Positions 27,223-35,129 are shown, counted from the first letter of the stretch. The stretch: 36,407 nucleotides of DNA from an uncultured Oscillospiraceae bacterium (GCA_947588955.1 CANPYX010000027.1:1-36407); one strand, 5' to 3'. Notes: generated by a model from the sequence alone, not told the origin. A program made the numbers and translations.

Positions 27223-27828
27223 ATGAACATTGTATGTCTTGACTTAGAGGGCGTGCTGGTGCCCGAGATATGGATAGCGTTCTCCGAGGCCACGGGCATC
27301 CCTGAGCTGCGGCGCACCACCAGGGACGAGCCCGATTACAATAAGCTCATGGCGTACCGCATCGCCATTCTCCGTGAGCACGGTCTGGGGCTCAGGCAGA
27401 TACAGGACGTCATCGCCGGCATCGACCCCCTGCCGGGGGCCGTGGAGTTCCTTGACGCGCTTCGGGAGGAGACGCAGGCGGTCATACTCTCCGACACCTT
27501 CACCCAGTTCGCCGCACCCCTTATGCGCAAGCTGGGCAGGCCCACAATCTTCTGCAACGAGCTTGTCGCCGCGCCTGACGGGGAGATAACCGGCTTTAAA
27601 ATGCGCTGTGAGCAGTCAAAGCTGACCACGGTGAGGGCGCTCCAGTCGGCGGGCTTTGAGACCGTCGCCTCCGGCGACAGCTACAACGACCTTGCCATGA
27701 TAAGGGCCTCAAAGGCGGGATTTCTGTTCCGCAGCACCAACAAAATAAAGGCCGACAACCCGGACATACCCGCCTTTGAGACCTTCGACGGGCTCCTTGC
27801 CGCCATTCTGGACGCCGTAAGGGAGTGA
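27223..27828 (+). CDS. thrH: ThrH-type HAD phosphatase (phosphoserine phosphatase / homoserine phosphotransferase)
   Basis: 201 aa, very like Pseudomonas ThrH in length and motifs. HAD motif I is DLEG (Asp7, Glu9 replacing the usual second Asp, as in ThrH), then VPEIWIAF, TTRDEPDY, ILSDTF (motif II) and GDSYND (151-156, motif IV). ThrH dephosphorylates phosphoserine and can transfer the phosphate to homoserine, so it touches serine and threonine synthesis. The frame is open further upstream, but that stretch holds the promoter; ATG at 27223 has GAGG eight bases upstream and matches the homologue start. Next to the BCAA operon it may help threonine supply, which is inference. The mntP start follows after 4 bp. 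Confidence 0.88.
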   Translation: MNIVCLDLEGVLVPEIWIAFSEATGIPELRRTTRDEPDYNKLMAYRIAILREHGLGLRQIQDVIAGIDPLPGAVEFLDALREETQAVILSDTFTQFAAPLMRKLGRPTIFCNELVAAPDGEITGFKMRCEQSKLTTVRALQSAGFETVASGDSYNDLAMIRASKAGFLFRSTNKIKADNPDIPAFETFDGLLAAILDAVRE

Positions 27829-27832
27829 CGCC

Positions 27833-28399
27833 ATGAGCTTTTTTGAGCTTTTCCTCACGGGCGTCGCCCTCTCCATGGACGCCTTCGCGGTTTCCGTGTG
27901 CAAGGGCCTGTCCGCCCCGCGCTTGAAGCCCGTCAACGCCCTGGAGACGGGTCTTTTCTTCGGCGGCTTTCAGGCGCTCATGCCCCTTTTGGGCTGGCTT
28001 TTGGGCCGGCAGTTTGAAGGCTATATCACCGAGATCGACCACTGGATAGCCTTTGTGCTCCTGGCCTTCATCGGCGGCAAGATGATATGGGAGGTCCTGC
28101 GCGGCGGCGACGGCCCCGACAGCGGCTCCTTCGCCGTAAAGGAGCTATTCGTCCTCGCCATAGCCACCAGCATCGACGCCCTTGCCATGGGCGTCACTTT
28201 CGCCTTTCTCTCAGTCAACATCTGGTCGGCAATATCCGTCATAGGCGCCACCACCTTCTGCTTCTCCTTCGCCGGTGTGTACATAGGCGCGAAGGTCGGC
28301 GGGAAATTCCACGAAAAGGCCGAGCTTGCCGGCGGTGTCGTGCTTATTTTGATTGGTTTAAAGATACTCCTTGAGCACCTGGGAATAATAAATTTTTAA
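27833..28399 (+). CDS. mntP: MntP family manganese efflux pump
   Basis: 188-aa membrane protein of the MntP (DUF204/YebN) family, which exports Mn(II). Two internal repeats, each with a conserved aspartate: LSMDAFAVSVCKG (Asp16) and ATSIDALAMGV (Asp115). About six hydrophobic helices. Only 4 bp follow the thrH stop, so the pair is probably one transcript. No yybP-ykoY manganese riboswitch was recognised before it, nor is there room for one. HAD phosphatases need a divalent metal, so the pairing could be related to metal, but this is weak. Confidence 0.93.
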   Translation: MSFFELFLTGVALSMDAFAVSVCKGLSAPRLKPVNALETGLFFGGFQALMPLLGWLLGRQFEGYITEIDHWIAFVLLAFIGGKMIWEVLRGGDGPDSGSFAVKELFVLAIATSIDALAMGVTFAFLSVNIWSAISVIGATTFCFSFAGVYIGAKVGGKFHEKAELAGGVVLILIGLKILLEHLGIINF

Positions 28400-28428
28400 T
28401 TTTGTAACAAACTCCGCAAAAACAGGTA

Positions 28429-28471
28429 TATAATTACATGTTAAATAAAAAAGCCCGCGCGGAGTGGGCTT
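28429..28471 (+). promoter_or_regulatory. Candidate -10 box and leader hairpin of htpG
   Basis: TATAAT at 28429-28434 is a good -10, but no good -35 is found at 16-18 nt; TTGTAA lies 21 nt upstream. In the leader AAGCCC (28451-28456) pairs with GGGCTT (28466-28471) shortly before the ribosome binding site. No CIRCE operator is seen. Confidence 0.35.
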
Positions 28472-28491
28472 CAGAAGGAAGTAACGTACAA

Positions 28492-30399
28492 ATGGCAAAA
28501 AAACAGTTCAAAGCCGAATCCAAGCGTCTCCTGGACCTGATGATCAACTCCATTTACACCCACAAGGAGATTTTTCTTCGCGAGATAATCTCCAACGCCT
28601 CCGATGCCATTGACAAGCTGGCGTATCTGTCCCTCACCGACGACAAGGTGGGGCTCTCCCGTGACGATTTCCGCATCCGCGTCACCCTTGACAAGGACGC
28701 CCGCACCGTCACCGTCTCCGACAACGGCATAGGCATGGACAGGGAGAGCATGGAGGAGAACCTGGGCGTCATCGCCCACTCAGGCTCACTGAAGTTCAAG
28801 TCTGAGATGGAGGCGTCCGAGGACGTGGACATCATCGGTCAGTTCGGCGTGGGCTTCTACTCCGCCTTCATGGTATCCGATAAAGTGACCGTCGTCTCAC
28901 GGGCATACGGCGCGGAGCAGGCGTACAAATGGGAGAGCTCCGGCACAGACGGCTATACCGTCACCGAGGCGGACAAGCCCGACGTGGGGACCGATGTGGT
29001 CATGCACATCAAGCCCGATTCCGACGGGGAGGAGTATTCCCAGTTCCTTGAGACCTGGAAGATCCGGGAGCTTATAAAGAAATACTCCGACTACGTGCGC
29101 TTCCCCATCCGCATGGACATTGAGCACACGGAGTACGTTGAGACCGGCGAGGAGGACGAGCACGGTCACAAGAAGACCGAGCCCGTCACCCACACCGAGG
29201 AGGAGACGGTAAACTCCATGGTCCCCATCTGGCAGCGCGGCAAGGCGGACGCCACCGACGAGAAGTGCATAGAGTTTTACAAGGACCGCTTCCACGACCC
29301 GGACGACCCCGTCGCCGTCATCAGGGTGAACGCCGAGGGCCTAACCTCCTACCGGGCGCTGCTGTTCATACCCGCCAAGGCGCCCTACGACTTTTACAGC
29401 CGCGACTACAAGCCGGGGCTCTCCCTCTACTCCTCCGGCGTCATGATAATGGAGTCCTGCCCGGACCTTCTGCCAGAGTGCTTCCGCTTCGTCCGGGGCG
29501 TTGTGGACTCCCCCGACCTCTCCCTGAACATCTCCCGCGAGATACTCCAGCATGACCGTCAGCTCAAGGTCATAGCCGGGAACCTGGAGAACAAGGTCAA
29601 GGCGGAGCTTTTGAAGCTCATGACCTCCGACCCCGAAAAGTACGACACCTTCTGGGCGGCCTTCGGACGCCAGATAAAGTACGGCATTGTGGGCGAGTAC
29701 GGCATGAAGAAGGAGCTTTTGAAGGACCTTCTCAAGTTCTACTCATCCAATGAGGAGAAGCTCACCAGCCTCAATGACTACGTTTCCCGTATGCCTGAGG
29801 GTCAGAAGTACATCTACTACGCCGCCGCCGACTCCCTGCGCACCGCCGCGGGGCTCCCCCAGAACGAGCAGGTCAGGGCAAAGGGCTATGAGATACTCTA
29901 CCTTGTGGAGGACATCGACGAGTTCGCCGTCCAGATGCTCTACTCCTACGAGGAGAAGGAGCTGAGAAGCGTCTCCGGCGCCGATCTGGGGCTTGAGACC
30001 GAGGAGGAGAAGAAGGAGCAGCAGGAGACAGCCGAGAGCTCAAAGGATCTCCTTGACTTCCTCCGCGACACCCTAAAGGACGACGTGGTGGACGTGAGGC
30101 TCTCCGCCTCCCTTGTCTCCTCCGCCGTCTGCATGTCCTACGAGGGGGAGATAACCCTGGAGATGGAGCGCTACTTCCGCCAGATGCCCGGCGAGGCGGG
30201 CGAGAGGATCAAGGCCCGCCGCGTCCTGGAGCTGAACCCCTCCCACCCCGTATTCGCCTCTCTGACAAGCGCCTTTGCCTCCGATAAGGACCGCGCCGCG
30301 AAGATAGCCCGCGTCCTCTGCGCCCAGGCAAAGCTCCTGGCGGGGCTCCCCGTGGAGGACCTCTCCTCCTACTCCGACGCCGTCTGCTCCCTCATCTGA
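28492..30399 (+). CDS. htpG: Molecular chaperone HtpG (bacterial Hsp90)
   Basis: ATP-dependent homodimeric cytosolic chaperone. 635 aa from the ATG at 28492 (AAGGA upstream); the frame is open 18 codons further up but that includes the leader hairpin. GHKL ATPase domain: EIISNASDA (31-39), DNGIGM (77-82), GQFGVGFYSAF. Middle domain with the conserved NISREILQ and its catalytic arginine, then the C-terminal dimerisation domain from about 500. The acidic KTEPVTHTEEET linker is typical. No signal peptide. It ends just before a strong terminator, so it is probably monocistronic. Confidence 0.96.
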   Translation: MAKKQFKAESKRLLDLMINSIYTHKEIFLREIISNASDAIDKLAYLSLTDDKVGLSRDDFRIRVTLDKDARTVTVSDNGIGMDRESMEENLGVIAHSGSLKFKSEMEASEDVDIIGQFGVGFYSAFMVSDKVTVVSRAYGAEQAYKWESSGTDGYTVTEADKPDVGTDVVMHIKPDSDGEEYSQFLETWKIRELIKKYSDYVRFPIRMDIEHTEYVETGEEDEHGHKKTEPVTHTEEETVNSMVPIWQRGKADATDEKCIEFYKDRFHDPDDPVAVIRVNAEGLTSYRALLFIPAKAPYDFYSRDYKPGLSLYSSGVMIMESCPDLLPECFRFVRGVVDSPDLSLNISREILQHDRQLKVIAGNLENKVKAELLKLMTSDPEKYDTFWAAFGRQIKYGIVGEYGMKKELLKDLLKFYSSNEEKLTSLNDYVSRMPEGQKYIYYAAADSLRTAAGLPQNEQVRAKGYEILYLVEDIDEFAVQMLYSYEEKELRSVSGADLGLETEEEKKEQQETAESSKDLLDFLRDTLKDDVVDVRLSASLVSSAVCMSYEGEITLEMERYFRQMPGEAGERIKARRVLELNPSHPVFASLTSAFASDKDRAAKIARVLCAQAKLLAGLPVEDLSSYSDAVCSLI

Positions 30400-30419
30400 A
30401 ACGAAAATATTGTTTCCTG

Positions 30420-30450
30420 TCTTCTCCCCTTCGCGGGGAGAAGATTTTTT
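30420..30450 (+). terminator. Rho-independent terminator of htpG
   Basis: TCTTCTCCCC, a TTCG tetraloop, CGGGGAGAAGA, then six T (through 30450). A stable stem with UUCG loop and T tract, 20 bp after the htpG stop. Confidence 0.9.
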
Positions 30451-30468
30451 ATGCCCGCCCCGTTTTTC

Positions 30469-30497
30469 TTGCCTTTTTTCAGGTTTTGCGCTACAAT
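30469..30497 (+). promoter_or_regulatory. Promoter of the amidohydrolase operon
   Basis: TTGCCT (30469-30474), 17-nt spacer, TACAAT (30492-30497). The start site would be near 30504, leaving a very short leader with TTGGAG before the ATG at 30520. Confidence 0.55.
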
Positions 30498-30519
30498 AGC
30501 TCCATTGGAGATGATCCCA

Positions 30520-31377
30520 ATGATAATCGACTTTCACGCCCACACCTTCCCCGACGAGCTGGCGCCCAGGGCGGTGGGTGGGCTTGCGGCGGCGGCCCAC
30601 ATGATGCACTACTCCGACGGCACCGTCTCCGGGCTCCTCGCCTCCATGGAGCACGCGGGGATCGACGTATGCCTCACCGCACCCGTTGTCACCCGCCCGC
30701 ACCAGACGGAAAGCATAAACCGGGCGGCAATTGAAACGGACGCCGCCTTTGAAGGCCGCGGCATTATCTCACTGGGCGGCATTCACCCGGACACCGAAGA
30801 CCCGAAGCGTGTGCTGGACTCTCTGGCGGCGGCGGGCGTGCCGGGAGTGAAGCTCCACCCGCTCTTTCAGGGCACGGCAATAGACGATCCCAGGTATCTG
30901 CGTATCATCGAGCGGTGCGCCGAGCTGGGGCTCCTGGTGCTAATACACGCAGGGCTTGACCCGGATTTCCCCGGTGTGGAGCTATCGGGACCCGGACAAA
31001 TATCAAATATGCTCCGCGCCGTGCCGTACAACAAAATCATTCTTGCCCACCTGGGCGCGCTGGGTCAGTGGGACGCGGCGGAGGAGCTTTTCGGGCAGGA
31101 TGTGTACCTTGACACCGCCTGCGCCCTCTACCCCTGGCGCGACGAGCGCGGCGAGATCGCGTCTCACGAGGAATACTCCGCCCTCACCCGCGAGCTCTTC
31201 ACCTCCATTGTCCGCCGCCACGGCGCCAACCGTGTCCTTTTCGGGACCGACAGCCCATGGACGGACCAGAGGGAGGCGCGGGACATCATCGAATCCTCTG
31301 GACTCACTGGCTCCGAGCTTCGCGCGGTCATGGGCGGCAGCGCCGCAAAGCTTCTCGGATTGGAGGACAGAGCATGA
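30520..31377 (+). CDS. Amidohydrolase-superfamily TIM-barrel metal-dependent hydrolase
   Basis: 285 aa. Amidohydrolase_2-type motifs in order: DFHAHTFPDE (His6, His8), KLHP (Lys111, His113), LIHAG (His143), LAHLGA (His177) and FGTDSPW (Asp244). These are the metal and catalytic residues of the group containing decarboxylases (ACMSD, gamma-resorcylate) and hydrolases; the exact reaction is unknown. Cytoplasmic. The start is ATG at 30520 (GGAG nine bases upstream, then MIIDFHAH as in homologues); an ATG at 30511 is too close to the binding site. Its stop overlaps the next gene by 4 bp, so both are coupled. Confidence 0.87.
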   Translation: MIIDFHAHTFPDELAPRAVGGLAAAAHMMHYSDGTVSGLLASMEHAGIDVCLTAPVVTRPHQTESINRAAIETDAAFEGRGIISLGGIHPDTEDPKRVLDSLAAAGVPGVKLHPLFQGTAIDDPRYLRIIERCAELGLLVLIHAGLDPDFPGVELSGPGQISNMLRAVPYNKIILAHLGALGQWDAAEELFGQDVYLDTACALYPWRDERGEIASHEEYSALTRELFTSIVRRHGANRVLFGTDSPWTDQREARDIIESSGLTGSELRAVMGGSAAKLLGLEDRA

Positions 31378-31967
31378 GGAGGGTTTACATAATACGCCAC
31401 GGCGAGCCGGATTTTCCCGGCGGAGTATGGCTGTGCATAGGCTGCAAAACAGACCTGCCGCTCAGTGCCAAAGGAAGGGAGCAGGCGGCGGCGCGGCGTG
31501 GGTTTTACGAAAGCGCCGGTATCTCCTCCCTCTGGTCCAGCCCCCTCGCAAGGGCGCTTGAGACCGCGGAGCTCATGTCCGGCGGCGCGGAGATACGCGT
31601 ACATGAGGGGCTGAGAGAGTTCAACCTGGGCGCCTGGGAGGGTCTTTCCAACGAGGAGCTTGACCGCCTCTACCCCGGACAGCTCGTGGAGCGTGTTTTG
31701 GGCAATACCCTGACCCCGCCGAAGGGAGAGAATCTTGAGGCAGCCGGGGAACGCTTTGAAAACGCCGTGCGGGACATACTGAGCCGGACCTCCGGCACTG
31801 TCGCCATCACCGCCCACATGGGCGTCACCGCCGCCTTTCTCTGCCGCGTCACCGGCACCGACCCTCACCAATGGCACAAATTCACCCACGATTACGCCAC
31901 GGTCACCGAGCTCCGGTATGAAAACGGAGCGTTTGAGCTCATAGGCTTTAACGGCACGGGTGAATAA
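31374..31967 (+). CDS. Histidine phosphatase family protein (phosphoglycerate-mutase-like)
   Basis: 197 aa with the complete catalytic set: RHGE (Arg8, His9, the phosphorylated residue), Arg60 (SSPLARAL), Glu82 (REFNLGAWEG) and His148 (TAHMGV). The family includes alpha-ribazole phosphatase (CobC), GpmB-like and sugar phosphatases; GAWEG and short length resemble CobC-like members, but no cobalamin genes are near, so the substrate stays open. ATG overlaps the amidohydrolase stop (ATGA) with GGAGG seven bases upstream. Cytoplasmic. Confidence 0.9.
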   Translation: MRRVYIIRHGEPDFPGGVWLCIGCKTDLPLSAKGREQAAARRGFYESAGISSLWSSPLARALETAELMSGGAEIRVHEGLREFNLGAWEGLSNEELDRLYPGQLVERVLGNTLTPPKGENLEAAGERFENAVRDILSRTSGTVAITAHMGVTAAFLCRVTGTDPHQWHKFTHDYATVTELRYENGAFELIGFNGTGE

Positions 31968-32000
31968 TAATAAGTATTCAAATCTCAGGAGGTAATTAAA

Positions 32001-32342
32001 ATGCCCTACATTGAAGCAAAGGTAACCGTTCCCGTTTCCCCCGAAAAGAAGGAGGCGCTGAAAGCGAGCTTCGGCAAGGCTGTGAGCCTCATACAAAAGC
32101 CCGAAAGCTGGCTGATGGTCGGTATAGAGGACAGTCGGGACCTGTGGTTTGCCGGCGAAAAGCTGGAAAAGGGCGCCTACGTCTCCGTCTCCGCCTTCGG
32201 CAACCCCTCCCGCTCCGACTGCTCCAAAATGGCGGCTGAGCTGACAAAAATACTCTCCCAGGAGCTCTCCATTCCGGGCAACCGTGTCTACATCACCTTC
32301 CACCCTGTAGAAAACTGGTCTTGGAACGGCAGCTTATTTTAA
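32001..32342 (+). CDS. Tautomerase of the MIF (macrophage migration inhibitory factor) family
   Basis: 113 aa. The N-terminal MPYIE leaves Pro1, the catalytic base of the tautomerase superfamily, after Met removal; Lys33 (Lys32 in MIF numbering) is present; and the C-terminus NRVYITFHPVENWSWNGSLF aligns with the MIF ending around RVYINYYD and WN.STF. Members enolise phenylpyruvate or dopachrome; the natural bacterial role is poorly known. The CxxC oxidoreductase motif of animal MIF is absent. An ideal AGGAGGTAATTAAA site precedes the ATG, 33 bp after the phosphatase gene, so it likely ends that operon. A clear terminator follows. Confidence 0.85.
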   Translation: MPYIEAKVTVPVSPEKKEALKASFGKAVSLIQKPESWLMVGIEDSRDLWFAGEKLEKGAYVSVSAFGNPSRSDCSKMAAELTKILSQELSIPGNRVYITFHPVENWSWNGSLF

Positions 32343-32344
32343 GC

Positions 32345-32365
32345 AAAAAGGGCGGAGCCCTTTTT
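32345..32365 (+). terminator. Terminator after the MIF-like gene
   Basis: AAAAAGGGC-GGA-GCCCTTTTT directly after the stop codon (32342): short GC stem flanked by A and T tracts, typical intrinsic terminator, possibly bidirectional. Confidence 0.75.
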
Positions 32366-32397
32366 GAATTGTCCCAATTCGGTTTTGTGTTCCAATT

Positions 32398-32428
32398 ATT
32401 AATCGGCAATATTTAATTGCCGATTAAT
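32398..32428. repeat. Perfect 12-bp inverted repeat upstream of the AT-rich flavoprotein gene
   Basis: ATTAATCGGCAA (32398-32409) and its exact complement (32417-32428) around a 7-nt AT loop. It sits 52-83 bp before the next start codon, in a promoter position, so it may be an operator; alternatively it is the border of a transferred segment. Confidence 0.55.
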
Positions 32429-32480
32429 TAAATATTGAGTGGACAACCGTTTGACAAATCCGAATTCAGCGAGGTATGGT

Positions 32481-33008
32481 ATGAAACTATTCGTTTCTTT
32501 TTCAGCGAGAAAAACCGGTAATTGCGCTCAGATTATTGATTTTATAAAGGCACTGCAAGATAAAATGATTTACTATAAGGATTTGGACACACACGGGTGC
32601 AGTAATTGCGGTTATGAGTGTTTCAAAACACAATGCATATATCGAGACGATGATGTCTACCGCCTTTATAGCAGTTTTGAGAGCTACGAAAAAGTAATTC
32701 TGCTTGTTCCGATGTATTGTGGAAACCCTTCCTCCCTATATTTCGGCTTTAACGAAAGAGGCCAAGACTTTTTCATGCACTATGAACATGAATATAGTTC
32801 CTTTGTGGAGCGACTTTTTATCATCGGCGTCTATGGAAGCAAGAAAGAATCACCGGATTTCATAAGGTGTTTTGAAAAATGGTTTGAGGGTACTCCTTAT
32901 CCGCATCATGTTCTGGGAATCGAACGCCGCTTGTATCAGCAAACAATGAAGGATAGCGTCATAGATATTGAGCCGGTTAAAACGGCACTACATGGGTTTA
33001 TCCGATAA
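32481..33008 (+). CDS. Flavodoxin-fold protein with cysteine cluster (iron-sulfur flavoprotein-like)
   Basis: 175 aa. Starts KLFVSFSARKTGNCAQI, a flavodoxin-type strand and FMN-phosphate loop (6-14). Then Cys40-x2-Cys43-x3-Cys47-x4-Cys52 followed by RDDD, close to the compact cysteine motif between strand and helix in iron-sulfur flavoproteins and related NAD(P)H-dependent FMN reductases. VPMYCGNPSS (76-85) is the second flavin-loop region. It may bind FMN and a metal centre; electron partners are unknown. The gene is AT-rich with A/T-ending codons, unlike neighbours, so probably acquired. ATG at 32481 has GAGG upstream; the GTG at 32439 in frame lacks a site. Confidence 0.7.
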   Translation: MKLFVSFSARKTGNCAQIIDFIKALQDKMIYYKDLDTHGCSNCGYECFKTQCIYRDDDVYRLYSSFESYEKVILLVPMYCGNPSSLYFGFNERGQDFFMHYEHEYSSFVERLFIIGVYGSKKESPDFIRCFEKWFEGTPYPHHVLGIERRLYQQTMKDSVIDIEPVKTALHGFIR

Positions 33009-33134
33009 ATCCCTGTTCGTCGCGACGTTGCAAATCCTTTTGGAACAATTGGATAGATATTCAACCCAGCCGTGGCTCCGATTCTCTGGGAACACAAAAG
33101 GAAATTGGGATTTCAAATTAAGGGGACCGTGCGG

Positions 33135-33170
33135 AAAAAGCCGTGATTTCTTGCGAAATCACGGCTTTTT
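33135..33170. terminator. Strong bidirectional terminator between convergent genes
   Basis: AAAAAGCCGTGATTTC (33135-33150), TTGC loop, and its exact complement (33155-33170): 16-bp perfect stem with A and T tracts on both sides. It serves the plus-strand flavoprotein gene and the minus-strand nitroreductase, whose stop is 7 bp away. The 125 bp before it (33009-33134) hold no recognisable gene. Confidence 0.88.
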
Positions 33171-33176
33171 CTGTTT

Positions 33177-33698
33177 TTAAAGTATCGTCACGTCCCGCTG
33201 GCGGTCAAAGGCATGGGGCTCTTTGGGGGCGGCCTTGTGGCCTATGGCTATGGCGATCATGAAGTCGTAGCCGTCGGGGAAGTGGAGCTCGCTTGCGAAA
33301 CGGTCGCGGTTCTCGCCCAGCATTGCCGCCTTGAGACAGCCCAGAATGACGTTTCCCAGGCCCAGCGACTCCGCCGCCAGCGCCATATTCTCCACGGCTA
33401 TCCCCGCGTCCACCTGGGTCCAGCGGAAGTCCCTCTCGCCGCTGATGACGATGACCGTGGGCGCGTCGTACCAGAAATTCGCCTGCGGTCTTAGCCGTGC
33501 GCCCATGGCGTCCTGTATCTCAAAGAGTATCGGGGCGTCGCCACTGAGCACCGTGAAGTGGAGCTCCTGCCGGTTGATTGCCGTGGGCGCTTGAAGTCCC
33601 GCCCTCAATACGGCGTCAAGCTCCTCCGCCGTCAGCTTCTCCCCGGTGTAGCTCCGTATGGAGCTGCGCGAGGCGATGGTATTCAATATTTCATTCAT
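33177..33698 (-). CDS. Nitroreductase family FMN-dependent oxidoreductase
   Basis: 173 aa, the compact nitroreductase fold. N-terminal ASRSSIRSYTGEKLT (9-23) is the FMN-binding SRRSxR-type motif; LRAGLQAPTAINRQ is the conserved second FMN loop; ALAAESLGLGNVILG (near 110-124) is the dimer helix and flavin contact. These enzymes reduce nitro, quinone or flavin substrates with NAD(P)H; the physiological one is unknown. The start is ATG at 33698 with GGAGG eight bases upstream; the longer open frame to 33761 has no site. Monocistronic, facing the flavoprotein gene across a shared terminator. Confidence 0.9.
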   Translation of the reverse strand: MNEILNTIASRSSIRSYTGEKLTAEELDAVLRAGLQAPTAINRQELHFTVLSGDAPILFEIQDAMGARLRPQANFWYDAPTVIVISGERDFRWTQVDAGIAVENMALAAESLGLGNVILGCLKAAMLGENRDRFASELHFPDGYDFMIAIAIGHKAAPKEPHAFDRQRDVTIL

Positions 33699-33785
33699 TT
33701 TTCCTACCTCCGGTGAAAGATTTGATATTACTATCATACAACCCTTTTCCCCGTGTGGCAAGAGAAAGTTTGACCCCGCGCCGCT

Positions 33786-34634
33786 TTACACAGCAAAGCC
33801 GTTCAGTATCGCGTGGAGCGTGTCCAGCGCCTCGTCGGAGGTCCCGATCTCGGTCCCGTTCACTCTGACCTTGATGTGGTAGCGTATCCCGTCCACCAGC
33901 AGGTCCGCCATGTACCGCTCCGTCTTTTCGGCGCCCTCGCCCTCGCCGGACTGCAGATGGACGACCAGCGCGGACAGGCCGTTTTCAGCGGTATACTCCT
34001 CCGCGGTGAGCTCCGTCTCCGAGCTGACGCCGCGCTCCACGCGAATGTTTCCCTCTCCCATGAGGTCGGTGTACATATACGCCTGCACGGTAACCCCCAG
34101 CCCGTCGGTGCCCTGCCAGAAGGCGAGGCAGGTGGGACCGTACTCGTTGGAGCTCACGGTCAGCCTACTGCGACCCATTTCCAGCGCGTCGATGGCATCA
34201 TTTCCGGGCAGCGTCACTCCGCTGAACTCCTGCGCCGCGGACCAATCGCTGTTCTCAAAATACCGCGTCGTGTCGGAGATCGGATTATTCTCCGCTATTT
34301 TCCGCACCTCTTCGGACAGCTCCTCCACCGGGAAGCGCCGGTATTCGCCGCCCTCCACGCCGTACCAGTTGTATTCCTCGCCGTCCATGCCCTCCCCGGT
34401 CCGGAAATCCACTGACTTAAAGCCGCCTGCGGAGAAAACCGCCAGCGCCGTGCCAGTCAGCACCGCCGCTGCCGCGAGGACGCACAGTGCCGTTCGCGCC
34501 GTCCTTCCGACGCGCGTTCCGCCGCGCTCATGCAGTTCCTCCAGCGCCCGCGACACGCATGCCCGAAGCCCGTCGGGAGCGTCCACGGGCTCCTTTTCAG
34601 CCATCTCAAAGAGCTTTTTTTCAAAATTGTCCAT
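33786..34634 (-). CDS. Putative membrane anti-sigma / sensor protein paired with ECF sigma factor
   Basis: 282 aa with no recognised catalytic motif. Layout: cytoplasmic N-terminus (1-46; DNFEKKLFEMAEKEPVDAPD), a single membrane helix (about 47-68), and a 210-aa extracytoplasmic domain rich in Glu, Tyr and Gly. This is the usual topology of anti-sigma factors that hold an ECF sigma factor at the membrane until a signal arrives. No zinc HxxxCxxC anti-sigma motif is seen, so the type is unclear. It starts 2 bp after the sigma gene, supporting a regulatory pair. The sensor domain is not recognised; the signal is unknown. Confidence 0.65.
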   Translation of the reverse strand: MDNFEKKLFEMAEKEPVDAPDGLRACVSRALEELHERGGTRVGRTARTALCVLAAAAVLTGTALAVFSAGGFKSVDFRTGEGMDGEEYNWYGVEGGEYRRFPVEELSEEVRKIAENNPISDTTRYFENSDWSAAQEFSGVTLPGNDAIDALEMGRSRLTVSSNEYGPTCLAFWQGTDGLGVTVQAYMYTDLMGEGNIRVERGVSSETELTAEEYTAENGLSALVVHLQSGEGEGAEKTERYMADLLVDGIRYHIKVRVNGTEIGTSDEALDTLHAILNGFAV

Positions 34635-34636
34635 TT

Positions 34637-35104
34637 TTAACCCTCCAAAATCGTTTTCAGGTCCTCTCTGGCCCTGGCAAGTCTTGACTTCACCGTTCCC
34701 CGCCGTACGCCGAGCATCGCAGCAATCTCGGCGGTGGAAAAGCCCTCGTAGTAGTAGAGCGTCACCACGGCCCGCCGTTCGGCGGAAAGTCTCACCACCG
34801 CGTTCCGCAGCTCCCGCTCCTGTCCGGGCTCCGGCGCGGGGATCTCCTCGCCCATGCCCTCCAGAGAGGTCTCATGTCCCCGGCGCAGCTGTCCCCGCGC
34901 GCAGTTGACGGCGATCTTCACAAGCCACGCCCGCGCCGACGACGGCTCCCGCAGGGAGCCCAGCCTTTGCCACGCCCTCAGCACCGCGTCGCCCACCGCG
35001 TCCTCCGCGGCGGTCTCCGAGCCGGTGACAGCCAGCGCCGCCCTGTACATCACAGGGGCATATTCGGTCACTATCCGCTCAAATTCCGCGTTGTCAGCCT
35101 TCAC
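34637..35104 (-). CDS. ECF-type RNA polymerase sigma factor
   Basis: 155 aa with only the two minimal ECF regions: sigma region 2 (about 6-75; ETAAEDAVGDAVLRAWQ for core and -10 contact) and region 4 (about 97-150; a helix-turn-helix GFSTAEIAAMLGVRRGTVKS that reads the -35). It should direct polymerase to a small envelope or stress regulon. The start is GTG at 35104: AAAGGAGG six bases upstream, and the protein begins near the family's normal point. The frame runs open to 35227, but that part contains the promoter. Likely held by the downstream membrane protein. Confidence 0.9.
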   Translation of the reverse strand: MKADNAEFERIVTEYAPVMYRAALAVTGSETAAEDAVGDAVLRAWQRLGSLREPSSARAWLVKIAVNCARGQLRRGHETSLEGMGEEIPAPEPGQERELRNAVVRLSAERRAVVTLYYYEGFSTAEIAAMLGVRRGTVKSRLARAREDLKTILEG

Positions 35105-35129
35105 ACGCCCCCTCCTTTCTGTCCGGACA

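Noticed and set aside
28451-28471. htpG leader hairpin as an RNA thermometer
   Set aside because: Only a 6-bp stem that does not cover the ribosome binding site; too little to claim thermosensing.
32968-33180. 70-codon frame over the end of the flavoprotein gene and the terminator
   Set aside because: It reads through a perfect terminator stem and has no ribosome binding site; no known protein family recognised.
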